Shown here piece after piece: positions 1-8,325 of a stretch of DNA of 64,000 nucleotides. Each line of letters opens with the position of its first letter. Within the stretch, counting starts at the first letter, position 1. The notes beneath the pieces were generated by a model, which saw only the letters and a list, made by a program, of their open reading frames with translations, ran no database searches and was not told where the DNA came from. The translations under genes and the position numbers were made by a program. This stretch comes from Zobellia uliginosa (GTDB taxonomy: Bacteria; Bacteroidota; Bacteroidia; Flavobacteriales; Flavobacteriaceae): assembly GCF_018860745.1 (NCBI RefSeq), contig NZ_JAHKPY010000002.1:1-64000 (forward strand). Reading direction: 5' to 3'.

Positions 1-3000
1 TGTCGCCCAAGTCATGGCAACTACTAATGACGGTGGATTCATGGATAATGTTTCAATCACTGTAAAGAAGCCTTTAAATGAAGTAGGTAGATGGAGCGAA
101 CCCATACCTTTTGGAATAGTTCCTGTAGCAGTTGCTAACCTTCCAGACGGGAAATTAGTCGCATGGTCCTCAAAGTATAAGGATTATTTTGGCGGTGCTG
201 ATGGTTTCACGTATACAGAAATATTTGACCCTTTTGTAGGGGAGAACGGAATGCCTATGGGAGAGAAGCTTACCACAACTAATCATGATATGTTTTGTCC
301 AGGAATAAATAACTTACCTAATGGTATGATATTAGTTACTGGCGGCTCGTCTAACTCAAAGGCTACATTGTATGATTATACCTCGGATACATGGATAGCG
401 ACCGATAATATGAATATTGGCAGAGGATATCATGGAGGTGTCACTCTTTCGGATGGTTCTGCAATGGTTATTGGAGGGTCCTGGAGTGGGGGCTTGGCAC
501 CGAGTGGAGAGAAAATTGCTGAAATTTGGAGAAAGGAAACAGGTTGGAAGATTCTTACTGGATTAAGAAGTGATATTTTGTTTAACTCTAATGATTTAGC
601 TTTTGAAGAAGAAGGGGTCTATAGGGCAGATAATCACTCATGGCTATGGGCAGCACCAAATGGTAAGGTATTTCATGCTGGTCCCGGTGAAGAGATGAAC
701 TGGATAGATGTATCAGGAAATGGTTCGTTTACCAACATTGGTAAGAGAGGTAATGATACATATTCCATGAAAGGAAATACAGTAATGTTCGATATCGGAA
801 AAATTCTTAAAGTTGGAGGTGCCACATCTTATGCGAGTGGAGATTTGGCTAAAGATAATTCTTTTATTATCGATATTAATGATGAAAACAATGTTACGGT
901 TACATCCACATTAAATAATCTTCAATTTAGCCGTACCATGCAAAATAGTGTGGTTCTTCCTAATGGTGAAGTTTTAGTAACCGGTGGATTAAATACAGCA
1001 AGAGTTTTTACAGATGAAGGAGCTAGATTAAATGGGGAAATGTATAGTCCAATTTCCAATACATGGCGCACAGTTGCCGGGATGAAAGTGCCCAGAACTT
1101 ATCATAGTGTTTCAATTTTACAGGCAGATGGAAGGGTTTTTGTAGCTGGAGGAGGACTTTGTGTAACATGTTCAAACCATTTGGATGCGGAAATATATAG
1201 CCCACCTTATCTCTTTGATTCTAATGGGGCGTTGGCTGAAAGGCCTACTATTGATGCACCCTTTAAAGTTGACTATAATAGTATCATGGCGGTGACCGGA
1301 AGTTCTGATATTCAAGAGTTCAGTTTTATCAGATTATCTTCTTCTACCCATAGTACAAATAATGAACAAAGAAGAATTCCTTTAAGTTTTACAGGGAATG
1401 GAGCCTATAATTTAAGCATACCCGATAGAAATCTTTTACCACCTGGATATTACATGCTATTTGGTATAAATGCAAATGGTGTGCCCTCTGTGTCTAAATC
1501 GGTTTTGGTTGGAGTACCTACAATTCTAGTTTCAGGAGTTATCGTTTCGCCGGCATCTTTAAGTATGGAATCAGGCTCAACTCAATTAATAACTGCAAAT
1601 GTTGCGCCATCTAATGCAGACAATAAAAATTTAACATGGTCCTCAAATGACCCATCTATTGCTACAGTTGATGAACATGGACTTGTGACTGCTATTTCAT
1701 CGGGCACGGCAATTATAACAGTTACGACAGAGGATGGCGGTTATTCCGTAAGGAGCAATATTATAATTGACGGTGAATGTACGTTATCTAATGTGGCTCT
1801 TGGTGGAACTGCAATTCAATCAAATACATATGGGGGTGGATTGGCATCATATGCTATTGACGGTAATATTCAAGGTAGCTCAGCATCTTATGCTGGTGCA
1901 GATCTTCAACATACAATCAGGGAAGATAACCCATGGTGGGAATTAGACTTGGGATCAGATTATATTATAGATAGTTTAAAGATTTATAATAGAAGTAATG
2001 GATTTCATTCGCGATTAAAGAATTTTTATGTTTTTATTTCTGATGTTCCATTTCCTTCAGTATCTACAATTGAAGGTTTAAAAGCTAATACAAATATATT
2101 TCAATATTTTTTTGAAGGGTCTGCTTCTGAACTTGAGACAATACCTTTAAAGACTAATGGGCGATTCATTCGAATTCAGGTTGAGGGGAATGGAATATTA
2201 CATATGGCCGAGGTTGAAGCTATAGGGTGTTTTATTGGCAGCAGTGATTGTGTTGATGTATTACCTGCTGAGATAAGTCCTGCTGGTCCTTTTCGTGATT
2301 ATCAGGAAGAACAGGCATTACAGGCTATACCAGAAGGAGGAACATGGTCAGGGGCAGTAACTGTAGATGGTATTTTTAATCCAAGGAATGGACCTGGTAC
2401 TTACACGGTAAGGTATAACTTTCAAGATGAGGAAGGTTGTATTAGCTCAGACGTAAAAAATATTTTAGTCAAAGCATCTTGTGATGGTGTTGCTCCGATT
2501 GCAATTAATGCTTCAGGCCCGTTCTTAACATCAAATTCGGTTCAGACCTTGGTTGCTAACCCAGTGGGTGGGACATGGTCCGGAGCTAGTAGTGACGGTA
2601 CATTCGATCCAGGTGTAGGTCCTGGAACATATTCGGTCACCTATACATATGACAACGGCGAGGGTTGTGTTCAGACTGAAACCATAGAATTGACTGTAAA
2701 TGCTTTGGACTCCAACTGTGAATTGACGAATGTGGCAGCATTAGGTACGGCCCTTCAGTCGAGCACTTACGGGGATGGTTCGGCCTTCTTTGCCATTGAC
2801 GGGAACCAGGAAGGAACTACGGCGTCCTACAACAAAGCGGACCTTCAGCACACCGAAAGGGAGGACTACCCATGGTGGGAGCTTGACCTTGGGTCCGATT
2901 ATCTACTTGAAAACCTTGTGATATACAATCGGAGCGATTCCAACCAATCTCGGCTCCAGAACTTCTATGTATTCGTTTCACAATCTCCCTTCCCTGATGG

Positions 3001-4186
3001 GTCGAGCCTAGAGGAACTTCGGGACAATGGCGAGGTAACCGAATATTATTTCGGAGGTGCCGCCGGAGCACAGGAGGTCATACCTTTGAATAGCGAGGGT
3101 CGATATGTTAGGATAGAGCTATCCGGGAACGGTATATTACATATGGCGGAAGTGGAGATAATGGGGTGTTACCTTGGAGGTCTACCATGTGATGGTATCG
3201 ATCAGGTCCTGATATCAGATTTGGGTCCGATTGATTATACAGATTCGGTTCGGACCTTGGTTGCTAACCCAGTGGGTGGGACATGGTCCGGAGCTAGTAG
3301 TGACGGCACATTCGATCCGGGGGTAGGTCCTGGAACGTATTCGGTCACCTATACATATGACAACGGTGGGGGATGTGTTCAGACTGATAGCATGGAAATA
3401 GAAGTTGGTTTTTCCTGTGAATTGACGAATGTGGCAACATTAGGTACGGCCCTTCAGTCGAGCACTTACGGGGATGGTTCGGCCTTCTTTGCCATTGACG
3501 GGAACCAGGAAGGAACTACGGCGTCCTACAACAAAGCGGACCTTCAGCACACCGAAAGGGAGGACTACCCATGGTGGGAGCTTGACCTTGGGTCCGATTA
3601 TCTACTTGAAAACCTTGTGATATACAATCGGAGCGATTCCAACCAATCTCGGCTCCAGAACTTCTATGTATTCGTTTCACAATCTCCCTTCCCTGATGGG
3701 TCGAGTCTAGAGGAACTTCGGGACAATGGCGAGGTAACCGAATATTATTTCGGAGGTGCCGCCGGAGCACAGGAGGTCATACCTTTGAATAGCGAGGGTC
3801 GATATGTTAGGATAGAGTTATCCGGGAACGGTATATTACATATGGCGGAAGTGGAGATAATGGGGTGTTCTGTGATAAATGAAGCAACTACTCTTAGAGC
3901 CTCTATTGAAAACGCTGATTCAGTATCAACACTTAATGTCATTCTATTGGCTCCAAACCCGGTGTCTACTGAAATTAGAATTATGGGGGTTTCCAAAGAA
4001 ATGATTTCCTCAGTTATTATTTTTGATATGGAGGGTAGGCAAGTTTTAAATGCAGAAAACACCCAAAATGGTTATAGCAATAATGTACAAATTATAGATG
4101 TTTCAAAGTTTGTTAAAGGAGTATATCAATTGAATGTAACGTTGATAAATGGTGAAATACACACCAAACCGTTTTTAAAAAAATAA
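1..4186 (+). CDS. Secreted galactose oxidase-like protein with Big_2, F5/8C and T9SS sorting domains (5' end missing)
   Basis: The reading frame is open to the left window edge, so the N-terminus is missing; the first in-window ATG is at 14 and the first residues look like the end of a Big_2 domain. Numbered from that ATG: kelch-type galactose oxidase head about 25-390, galactose-oxidase C-terminal (DUF1929) domain about 395-505, Big_2 about 508-590, F5/8C (discoidin) domains about 592-745, 903-1052 and 1136-1285, PKD-like modules between them with GGTWSG...GPGTYTV motifs, and a T9SS type A sorting domain over the last 75 residues. The radical-copper residues of galactose oxidase can be matched: C95 (DMFCPG), Y139 (RGYH), W157 (GGSWSGG), Y363-H364 (RTYHS), H446 (STHST). 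It is therefore probably an exported or surface-bound alcohol/aldehyde oxidase of the AA5 type acting on sugars; the substrate is unknown. The last two F5/8C modules are almost identical in DNA and richer in GC than the rest. Confidence 0.85.
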   Translation, partial: VAQVMATTNDGGFMDNVSITVKKPLNEVGRWSEPIPFGIVPVAVANLPDGKLVAWSSKYKDYFGGADGFTYTEIFDPFVGENGMPMGEKLTTTNHDMFCPGINNLPNGMILVTGGSSNSKATLYDYTSDTWIATDNMNIGRGYHGGVTLSDGSAMVIGGSWSGGLAPSGEKIAEIWRKETGWKILTGLRSDILFNSNDLAFEEEGVYRADNHSWLWAAPNGKVFHAGPGEEMNWIDVSGNGSFTNIGKRGNDTYSMKGNTVMFDIGKILKVGGATSYASGDLAKDNSFIIDINDENNVTVTSTLNNLQFSRTMQNSVVLPNGEVLVTGGLNTARVFTDEGARLNGEMYSPISNTWRTVAGMKVPRTYHSVSILQADGRVFVAGGGLCVTCSNHLDAEIYSPPYLFDSNGALAERPTIDAPFKVDYNSIMAVTGSSDIQEFSFIRLSSSTHSTNNEQRRIPLSFTGNGAYNLSIPDRNLLPPGYYMLFGINANGVPSVSKSVLVGVPTILVSGVIVSPASLSMESGSTQLITANVAPSNADNKNLTWSSNDPSIATVDEHGLVTAISSGTAIITVTTEDGGYSVRSNIIIDGECTLSNVALGGTAIQSNTYGGGLASYAIDGNIQGSSASYAGADLQHTIREDNPWWELDLGSDYIIDSLKIYNRSNGFHSRLKNFYVFISDVPFPSVSTIEGLKANTNIFQYFFEGSASELETIPLKTNGRFIRIQVEGNGILHMAEVEAIGCFIGSSDCVDVLPAEISPAGPFRDYQEEQALQAIPEGGTWSGAVTVDGIFNPRNGPGTYTVRYNFQDEEGCISSDVKNILVKASCDGVAPIAINASGPFLTSNSVQTLVANPVGGTWSGASSDGTFDPGVGPGTYSVTYTYDNGEGCVQTETIELTVNALDSNCELTNVAALGTALQSSTYGDGSAFFAIDGNQEGTTASYNKADLQHTEREDYPWWELDLGSDYLLENLVIYNRSDSNQSRLQNFYVFVSQSPFPDGSSLEELRDNGEVTEYYFGGAAGAQEVIPLNSEGRYVRIELSGNGILHMAEVEIMGCYLGGLPCDGIDQVLISDLGPIDYTDSVRTLVANPVGGTWSGASSDGTFDPGVGPGTYSVTYTYDNGGGCVQTDSMEIEVGFSCELTNVATLGTALQSSTYGDGSAFFAIDGNQEGTTASYNKADLQHTEREDYPWWELDLGSDYLLENLVIYNRSDSNQSRLQNFYVFVSQSPFPDGSSLEELRDNGEVTEYYFGGAAGAQEVIPLNSEGRYVRIELSGNGILHMAEVEIMGCSVINEATTLRASIENADSVSTLNVILLAPNPVSTEIRIMGVSKEMISSVIIFDMEGRQVLNAENTQNGYSNNVQIIDVSKFVKGVYQLNVTLINGEIHTKPFLKK
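2535..2679 (+). repeat. PKD-like module, direct repeat copy 1
   Basis: This 145-bp stretch inside the oxidase gene recurs at 3243-3387 with about 8 differences. It encodes the GGTWSGA...GPGTYSVTYTY module that precedes each of the last two F5/8C domains. Confidence 0.9.
2717..3170 (+). repeat. F5/8C domain, direct repeat copy 1
   Basis: A 454-bp segment repeated at 3416-3869 with only three substitutions found by reading the two copies side by side. It encodes a whole F5/8C (discoidin-like) binding domain. The homologous first F5/8C domain (about 1780-2230) is clearly diverged and more AT-rich. Confidence 0.95.
3243..3387 (+). repeat. PKD-like module, direct repeat copy 2
   Basis: Second copy of the 145-bp PKD-like module at 2535-2679. 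The offset between the copies (708 bp) differs by 9 bp from the offset of the adjoining F5/8C copies (699 bp), because the linkers differ. Confidence 0.9.
3416..3869 (+). repeat. F5/8C domain, direct repeat copy 2
   Basis: Second copy of the 454-bp F5/8C segment at 2717-3170, offset 699 bp. Codon choice matches copy 1 base for base, so the duplication or a gene conversion is recent. Confidence 0.95.
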
Positions 4187-4208
4187 TTTGAACATAGATT
4201 TTAAAACA

Positions 4209-4234
4209 ACGGAGCTCCTAAAAAGGGGCTCCGT
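4209..4234 (+). terminator. Rho-independent terminator after the oxidase gene
   Basis: Stem ACGGAGC/GCTCCGT extended by three inner pairs, with a TAAAAA loop, followed by a short T-rich run. It lies 23 bp after the oxidase stop codon. Confidence 0.7.
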
Positions 4235-4446
4235 TAGTTTTATAAGATTTATTATTTCTGGTTTTGATGAAAATCATTATCATATTAAAGCCTCTATGGC
4301 TTTAAGGATTGAACAAGTTTTTATAGTTAGGATTGTTGTATGGCATAAGAATTGCCAATTAAGCATCGATAGAAAAGGCGTTATACTTGCTTTTAGTAAT
4401 GATAACAGCGCTTTTAAGGAATATGATGTTAATTGATAACTAAGCG
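4235..4446. other. Intergenic stretch before lon, no gene seen
   Basis: Between the oxidase terminator and lon there is AT-rich sequence with no credible gene. A small hairpin (stem TTAAAGCC/GGCTTTAA, 4285-4305) is the only other structure noted. The lon promoter probably lies here, but no clean promoter match was found. Confidence 0.5.
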
Positions 4447-4468
4447 TTCTGTCATTAAAATGACAGAA
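4447..4468. promoter_or_regulatory. Near-perfect palindrome in front of lon, possible operator
   Basis: A 10-bp inverted repeat (TTCTGTCATT / AATGACAGAA) with a 2-bp AA spacer. It ends 17 bp before the preferred lon start at 4486 and overlaps the alternative upstream ATG at 4468. Its position and symmetry suggest a binding site for a dimeric regulator of this stress protease; the regulator is not known from the sequence. Confidence 0.5.
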
Positions 4469-4485
4469 TGACCGCAAATGATACT

Positions 4486-6936
4486 ATGGGAGATCCTAAA
4501 TTCACGAATTTTGACAATATGTCGCTACAGGCCATTGATGAGGATGCAGAGCTGATACCCCTTTTGACTGCAGAGGATGAGGAAGCAATGAATAATGAGG
4601 CTTTGCCTGAAACACTTCCAATATTGCCTTTACGTAACACTGTGTTATTTCCTGGGGTAGTAATTCCTATTACAGCGGGCAGGGATTCGTCCATCAATTT
4701 AATAAAAGATGCGAATAATGGGTCTAAGGTTATTGGTGTTGTATCCCAAAAGGATAAGGATACGGAAAATCCAACGGTAAACGACATAAATGTCTTGGGA
4801 ACGGTAGCCCGTATTTTAAGAGTACTAAAAATGCCAGATGGTAATACTACTGTTATTCTTCAGGGTAAAAAACGTTTTGAAGTAGCGGAAATGCTTACGG
4901 AGGAACCCTATATGACTGCAACGGTTAGGGATACCAATGAAGAGAGGCCCAATCCAACTGAGCCGGAGTTTTTAGCTATTATTGAGTCTATTAAAGATTT
5001 GGCACTTAAAATTATTAGGGATAATCCAAATATACCAAGTGAAGCTTCTTTTGCAATTAAGAACATTCAGAGCAATTCGTTCTTGATCAACTTTGTTTCG
5101 TCTAATCTTAATCTTGGTGTAAAGGAAAAGCAGGAACTATTGGAGATTAATAATCTTCAAGAACGTGCGTTGGCTACTTTAAAACATATGAATCTTGAAC
5201 TTCAGAAATTGGAGTTGAAGAATGATATACAGTCCAAGGTTCGTAATGATATGGACCAACAGCAGCGCGAGTATTTCTTGCATCAGCAAATGAAAACCAT
5301 TCAGGAAGAATTGGGCGGTGTTTCTCATGATGACGAGATTTTTGAAATGCGAAAGAGGGCTAAAAAGAAAAAATGGGACGATAAGGTCAAGGAGCATTTT
5401 GATAAAGAATTGGCCAAAATGCAGAGGATGAATCCGCAAGTGGCGGAGTATTCTATCCAAAGAAATTATTTAGACCTTTTTCTGGATTTGCCTTGGAACG
5501 AGTTTTCTAAAGATAAATTCGATTTAAAAAGAGCCCAGAAAATTCTAGATCGTGATCACTATGGTCTTGAAGATGTAAAGCGCCGCATTATTGAATATTT
5601 AGCGGTACTTAAGCTTAGAAACGATATGAAATCACCTATTCTATGTCTTTATGGACCTCCAGGGGTAGGTAAGACATCATTGGGTAAATCCGTAGCTGAA
5701 GCGCTTGGGCGCGAATATGTAAGGATATCTTTAGGTGGTTTAAGAGATGAAGCTGAAATACGCGGACACCGAAAAACGTACATAGGCGCTATGCCGGGTA
5801 GAATTGTTCAGAGTTTGAAAAAGGCGGGGACTTCTAACCCTGTTTTTATCTTGGATGAAATAGATAAATTATCAAGTAGCCATCAAGGTGATCCCTCTTC
5901 TGCCATGTTGGAGGTTCTTGACCCAGAACAGAACAGTGAATTTTATGACAACTTTTTAGAGATGGGATATGACCTTTCCAAGGTTATGTTTATCGCAACA
6001 GCCAATAATCTAAGTACAATTCAGCCAGCGCTTCGTGACCGTATGGAGATTATTAATGTTACCGGGTATACTATAGAGGAAAAAGTTGAGATTGCTAAAA
6101 GACACTTGCTACCAAAGCAGTTAAAAGAACATGGTCTTACTAGCAAAGATTTAACTATAGGGAAGCCTCAGTTAGAGAAAATCGTAGAAGGGTATACACG
6201 TGAATCCGGAGTTCGTTCTTTGGAGAAGCAGATAGCTAAAATGGTACGTTATGCGGCCAAAAATATCGCAACGGAAGAAGAATATGAGGTTAAGGTAACC
6301 AATGATGTGGTCGTAAAAGTTCTTGGACCTGCCAGATTGGAGCGGGATAAATATGAGAACAATGATGTAGCCGGAGTTGTTACCGGTCTTGCATGGACAA
6401 GTGTGGGAGGGGATATTCTTTTTATTGAGTCGATCTTATCTAAAGGAAAAGGTAGTTTAAATATCACCGGAAACTTGGGTAAGGTAATGAAAGAATCGGC
6501 TACCATTGCTATGGAATACATAAAGTCCAATGCGGAGCGTTTTGGTATAAACGCAGAAGTATTCGATAAATATAATGTTCATATTCACGTACCGGAAGGT
6601 GCTACTCCAAAAGATGGTCCAAGTGCAGGTATAACTATGTTGACTTCCTTAGTTTCCTTGTTTACGCAAAGGAAAGTGAAGAAGAGTTTGGCTATGACCG
6701 GCGAGATAACTTTAAGAGGTAAGGTACTACCTGTAGGAGGAATCAAAGAGAAAATACTTGCGGCTAAAAGGGCTAGAATAAAAGAATTGATTCTTTGTAA
6801 AGATAATGAAAGAGATATTTTAGAGATAAAAAAAGAGTATCTTAAGGGTCTTAAATTTCATTATGTTACAGACATGCATGAAGTTATAGATATTGCCCTA
6901 ACATCCCAAAAAGTTAAGAACGCTAAAAAACTCTAA
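4486..6936 (+). CDS. lon: ATP-dependent protease Lon
   Basis: Cytoplasmic ATP-driven serine protease that removes misfolded and short-lived regulatory proteins. Visible features are the N-terminal LON substrate-binding domain ([14 protein letters not shown]), a coiled-coil middle, an AAA+ module with Walker [10 protein letters not shown] near residue 390 and Walker [10 protein letters not shown], and the C-terminal protease domain with the Ser-Lys dyad (DGPSAG, serine about 713; GGIKEK, lysine about 754). The start was set at ATG 4486 ([11 protein letters not shown]), which fits flavobacterial Lon N-termini as I remember them; an ATG at 4468 would add six residues but lies in the palindrome. 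Length (816 aa) is normal. The stop overlaps the cmk start by one base, so the two are probably cotranscribed. Confidence 0.97.
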   Translation: MGDPKFTNFDNMSLQAIDEDAELIPLLTAEDEEAMNNEALPETLPILPLRNTVLFPGVVIPITAGRDSSINLIKDANNGSKVIGVVSQKDKDTENPTVNDINVLGTVARILRVLKMPDGNTTVILQGKKRFEVAEMLTEEPYMTATVRDTNEERPNPTEPEFLAIIESIKDLALKIIRDNPNIPSEASFAIKNIQSNSFLINFVSSNLNLGVKEKQELLEINNLQERALATLKHMNLELQKLELKNDIQSKVRNDMDQQQREYFLHQQMKTIQEELGGVSHDDEIFEMRKRAKKKKWDDKVKEHFDKELAKMQRMNPQVAEYSIQRNYLDLFLDLPWNEFSKDKFDLKRAQKILDRDHYGLEDVKRRIIEYLAVLKLRNDMKSPILCLYGPPGVGKTSLGKSVAEALGREYVRISLGGLRDEAEIRGHRKTYIGAMPGRIVQSLKKAGTSNPVFILDEIDKLSSSHQGDPSSAMLEVLDPEQNSEFYDNFLEMGYDLSKVMFIATANNLSTIQPALRDRMEIINVTGYTIEEKVEIAKRHLLPKQLKEHGLTSKDLTIGKPQLEKIVEGYTRESGVRSLEKQIAKMVRYAAKNIATEEEYEVKVTNDVVVKVLGPARLERDKYENNDVAGVVTGLAWTSVGGDILFIESILSKGKGSLNITGNLGKVMKESATIAMEYIKSNAERFGINAEVFDKYNVHIHVPEGATPKDGPSAGITMLTSLVSLFTQRKVKKSLAMTGEITLRGKVLPVGGIKEKILAAKRARIKELILCKDNERDILEIKKEYLKGLKFHYVTDMHEVIDIALTSQKVKNAKKL

Positions 6937-7628
6937 TGTCTAAGATTACGATTGCCATAGATGGATTTTCTTCTACAGGAAAAAGTACCTTGGCCAAGCA
7001 ACTAGCCAAAGAACTAAACTATGTTTACGTAGATACAGGTGCCATGTACCGGGCAATAACGTTATTTGCTATGCGCAATAATTTTATTGGCAGCGGAGAA
7101 GAGCGTTTGGAAGATTTGGTAAAACTGTTGCCCAGAATAAAATTAAAATTCGTTCCCAATCCCAAACTGGGTTTTGCAGAAATGTACTTGAACGATGAAA
7201 ACGTTGAAAAACAAATACGCACTATGCAAGTTTCCAAATACGTAAGCAGAATAGCCGAGTTGGAACAGGTACGTTACATGTTGGTAGAGATGCAAAAGAC
7301 TATGGGCAAGGAAAAGGGCATTGTTATGGACGGCAGGGATATTGGTACCGTAGTTTTTCCCGATGCCGAGCTTAAGATTTTTATGACTGCATCTCCACAA
7401 GCAAGGGCTACGCGCAGATATAAAGAGTTGTTGGATAGGGGGGAGGAAGTCTCTTATGAGGATGTGCTGGAAAATGTGCAGAAGCGAGATTTTATAGATT
7501 CCCACCGCGAATTTTCTCCATTGCGTAAAGCGGATAATGCCATAGAGTTCGATAATAGTGATATGGGGCTGAAGGAGCAATTTGAACGGCTACTTAGTAT
7601 AGCCGATCGCTGTATTGAGAAAGTATAA
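6936..7628 (+). CDS. cmk: Cytidylate kinase
   Basis: Phosphorylates CMP and dCMP with ATP in pyrimidine nucleotide salvage and supply. The N-terminal P-loop is GFSSTGKST (residues about 10-18), followed by the CMP-kinase signature YVDTGAMYRA and by MDGRDIGTVVFPDA near residue 130. The length of 230 aa is standard for the family. It follows lon with a one-base stop/start overlap, and a strong bidirectional hairpin lies immediately after its stop. Confidence 0.97.
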   Translation: MSKITIAIDGFSSTGKSTLAKQLAKELNYVYVDTGAMYRAITLFAMRNNFIGSGEERLEDLVKLLPRIKLKFVPNPKLGFAEMYLNDENVEKQIRTMQVSKYVSRIAELEQVRYMLVEMQKTMGKEKGIVMDGRDIGTVVFPDAELKIFMTASPQARATRRYKELLDRGEEVSYEDVLENVQKRDFIDSHREFSPLRKADNAIEFDNSDMGLKEQFERLLSIADRCIEKV

Positions 7629-7663
7629 AAAAACGTGCCAGAAATTAATCTGGCACGTTTTTT
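7627..7663. terminator. Bidirectional terminator between cmk and the LysM gene
   Basis: Stem AACGTGCCAGA/TCTGGCACGTT with a 6-nt loop, flanked by an A run and a T run, so it can end transcription from both converging genes. Confidence 0.85.
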
Positions 7664-7681
7664 ATTTGTTTTCGGTTCTTC

Positions 7682-8062
7682 TTAGATATTAGGGATAACA
7701 AGAACTTGATCAGGGTGTATAACATCTGGGTTAGTCAATACACCTGTGTTAGCAGAAAAAATCTGCTTATACTTCATTGGATCTCCGTAGTATTGTTTCG
7801 CTATTTTACTTAAAGATTCGCCGCTTTTAACTGTATGTCTTGCGTATACTGAAGAATCTTCTACCGTGATATTCGCTTTAATGTCTGAGGGACTTTCGCC
7901 ACCCAATTGCTTGATCTTGTCCCAAAGCAAGTTTTTTTCATATGGGGTTCCGGCTTCACCTTTAATTTTCAGCACACCGTTATCTTCGGAAACATCTCCG
8001 TTTTTTATACCCAATTGTTCACCAAGATTCAAAACTTCTTGATATTTTGCTTTAACGCTCAT
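7682..8062 (-). CDS. LysM domain protein resembling Kbp/YgaU
   Basis: A 126-aa protein without an obvious signal peptide. The first 70 residues look like a small BON-like domain (NGVLKIKGEAGTPYEKN), and residues about 73-126 form a LysM domain (YARHTVKSGESLSKIAKQYYG to PDQVLVIP). This order and size match the E. coli potassium-binding protein Kbp (YgaU), so a cytoplasmic ion-sensing or stress role is possible; peptidoglycan binding is less likely without an export signal. It is a single gene converging on cmk. Function is inferred from architecture only. Confidence 0.85.
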   Translation of the reverse strand: MSVKAKYQEVLNLGEQLGIKNGDVSEDNGVLKIKGEAGTPYEKNLLWDKIKQLGGESPSDIKANITVEDSSVYARHTVKSGESLSKIAKQYYGDPMKYKQIFSANTGVLTNPDVIHPDQVLVIPNI

Positions 8063-8175
8063 ACTTAATACTTTTTAATGGTTAATATTCTTGTCCTAAG
8101 ATAACGATAAAACCACCATTTTACGTATAAAATAACATAAAAAAAGGTACACAGGCATATGCTGTAAGGAGAAGG

Positions 8176-8206
8176 TTGGTAAACTAATAAAAAAGATGTA
8201 TTTTTG
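8176..8206 (+). promoter_or_regulatory. Bacteroidota-type promoter of rpsA
   Basis: The -7 element TATTTTTG (8199-8206) matches TANNTTTG exactly, and a TTGG -33 element lies at 8176-8179 with about 19-20 bp spacing. The predicted transcription start near 8213 gives a leader of about 110 nt before the rpsA ATG. Confidence 0.6.
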
Positions 8207-8325
8207 CACTCCTTTTTTACAAATTCATCAAGAGCGAAAAGGAAAGATAAAAAATTGACATATAACAACTTCTGCGGTCATTGTTTAACTCTTGTGCCAT
8301 CGTAGAATACAAATTAAGATCAGCA

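Noticed and set aside
2817-3770. Two identical reverse-strand frames of 84 codons (2817-3071 and 3516-3770)
   Set aside because: They are shadows of the duplicated F5/8C coding segment and owe their similarity to that repeat.
2535-3869. Repeats as a possible CRISPR or mobile element
   Set aside because: There are only two copies, they are in frame within one gene and encode whole protein domains; no transposase or terminal inverted repeats were seen.
4188-4436. Open frame of 82 codons after the oxidase gene
   Set aside because: It runs through the oxidase terminator hairpin, has no family resemblance and no promoter; judged non-coding.
8065-8268. Reverse-strand frame of 67 codons upstream of rpsA
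   Set aside because: It covers the rpsA promoter, is low in complexity and has no recognisable product.
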